Shown one piece after another: positions 63,859-64,000 of a DNA stretch of 64,000 nt. The notes under the pieces were generated by a model. That model was not told where the DNA came from. It worked only from the letters and a program-made list of their open reading frames with translations, and searched no databases. Source of the stretch: Streptomyces venezuelae (lineage in GTDB: Bacteria > Actinomycetota > Actinomycetes > Streptomycetales > Streptomycetaceae); assembly GCF_008642295.1 (NCBI RefSeq), contig NZ_CP029190.1, forward strand, positions 1,922,001-1,986,000. Direction: 5' to 3'. The translations under genes and the position numbers were made by a program. How positions within the stretch are numbered: position 1 is the first letter of the stretch; each line of letters opens with the position of its first letter.

Positions 63859-64000
63859 ACGGCCGTCAACCGCAGCCGGGTGAGCCGGGCCGGCGGCCGG
63901 TGAACTGCCGTGGTGTGCACGTGCGTACGCGGACGGGCGTGCGGACGGCGACACCGCACGGCACGGCACGGCACGGTCGGACTTCACCGGGCGGAGGTAC

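Noticed and set aside
63950..63975. GGCAC repeats at the right end
   Set aside because: Only a few 5-bp copies in a GC-rich spacer; not long enough to call a repeat element.

Overview
This window is a chromosomal segment of a Streptomyces species. The evidence is very high GC content, GTG and TTG starts with strong GGAGG-type ribosome binding sites, and a set of Streptomyces-lineage genes: hrdB, whiH, sepH, cutRS, ptsH with a DasR-type operator, and a c-di-AMP riboswitch in front of a cell-wall hydrolase. From memory, the gene order runs parallel to the S. coelicolor core region from kdpD down to the genes beyond whiH, read in reverse. Most of the window is therefore conserved core chromosome. 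I see no tRNA, rRNA, CRISPR array, insertion sequence or phage gene.

Layout. Positions 1-16 kb carry the 5' end of kdpD, a thioesterase-dut-DUF3710 operon, small housekeeping unknowns, the CutRS two-component system, an inositol-monophosphatase-family gene coupled to hemH, an MFS transporter overlapping an FAD-linked lactone oxidase, the cell-division gene sepH, a rhodanese and a VOC protein. Positions 16.0-23.2 kb hold the most notable accessory element. It is a tightly coupled four-gene operon on the minus strand encoding an alpha/beta-hydrolase effector with a C-terminal adaptor domain, a VMAP-type protein that starts with the same adaptor domain, a MoxR AAA ATPase, and a 1114-residue vWA-trypsin-VMAP-C protein. 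This is the architecture of the vWA-MoxR-VMAP ternary biological-conflict systems, here with two candidate effectors (hydrolase and protease).

Positions 23.3-31.2 kb carry thymidine kinase, a phosphodiesterase-like gene, DUF5998, a GNAT/acyl-CoA-synthetase fusion, HPr under a probable DasR operator, an FCD-type GntR regulator and an M23 endopeptidase behind a ydaO-type riboswitch. Positions 31.5-49.7 kb carry a paired M16 peptidase operon, topoisomerase IV subunit A, an Mrr nuclease-TerD fusion broken by an in-frame TAG, a COG0523 GTPase, two divergent citrate synthases (one fused to a helix-turn-helix) around an AT-rich palindromic operator, a CitA/CitB-type two-component system facing a DUF485-symporter operon, and topoisomerase IV subunit B.

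Positions 50-64 kb carry a small DUF7455 protein, a secreted trypsin-like protease, the principal sigma factor gene hrdB, the sporulation regulator whiH with a candidate sigma-WhiG promoter, a fused ABC transporter with degenerate ATPase motifs, a NUDIX-winged-helix protein, a glycogen-debranching-like protein, a DUF4192 protein, a RecQ-like helicase with a phosphoribosyltransferase-like tail, and one unknown gene. Start sites were chosen from codon position, ribosome binding sites and overlaps. No database search was possible, so family names rest on recognised motifs and remembered relatives.
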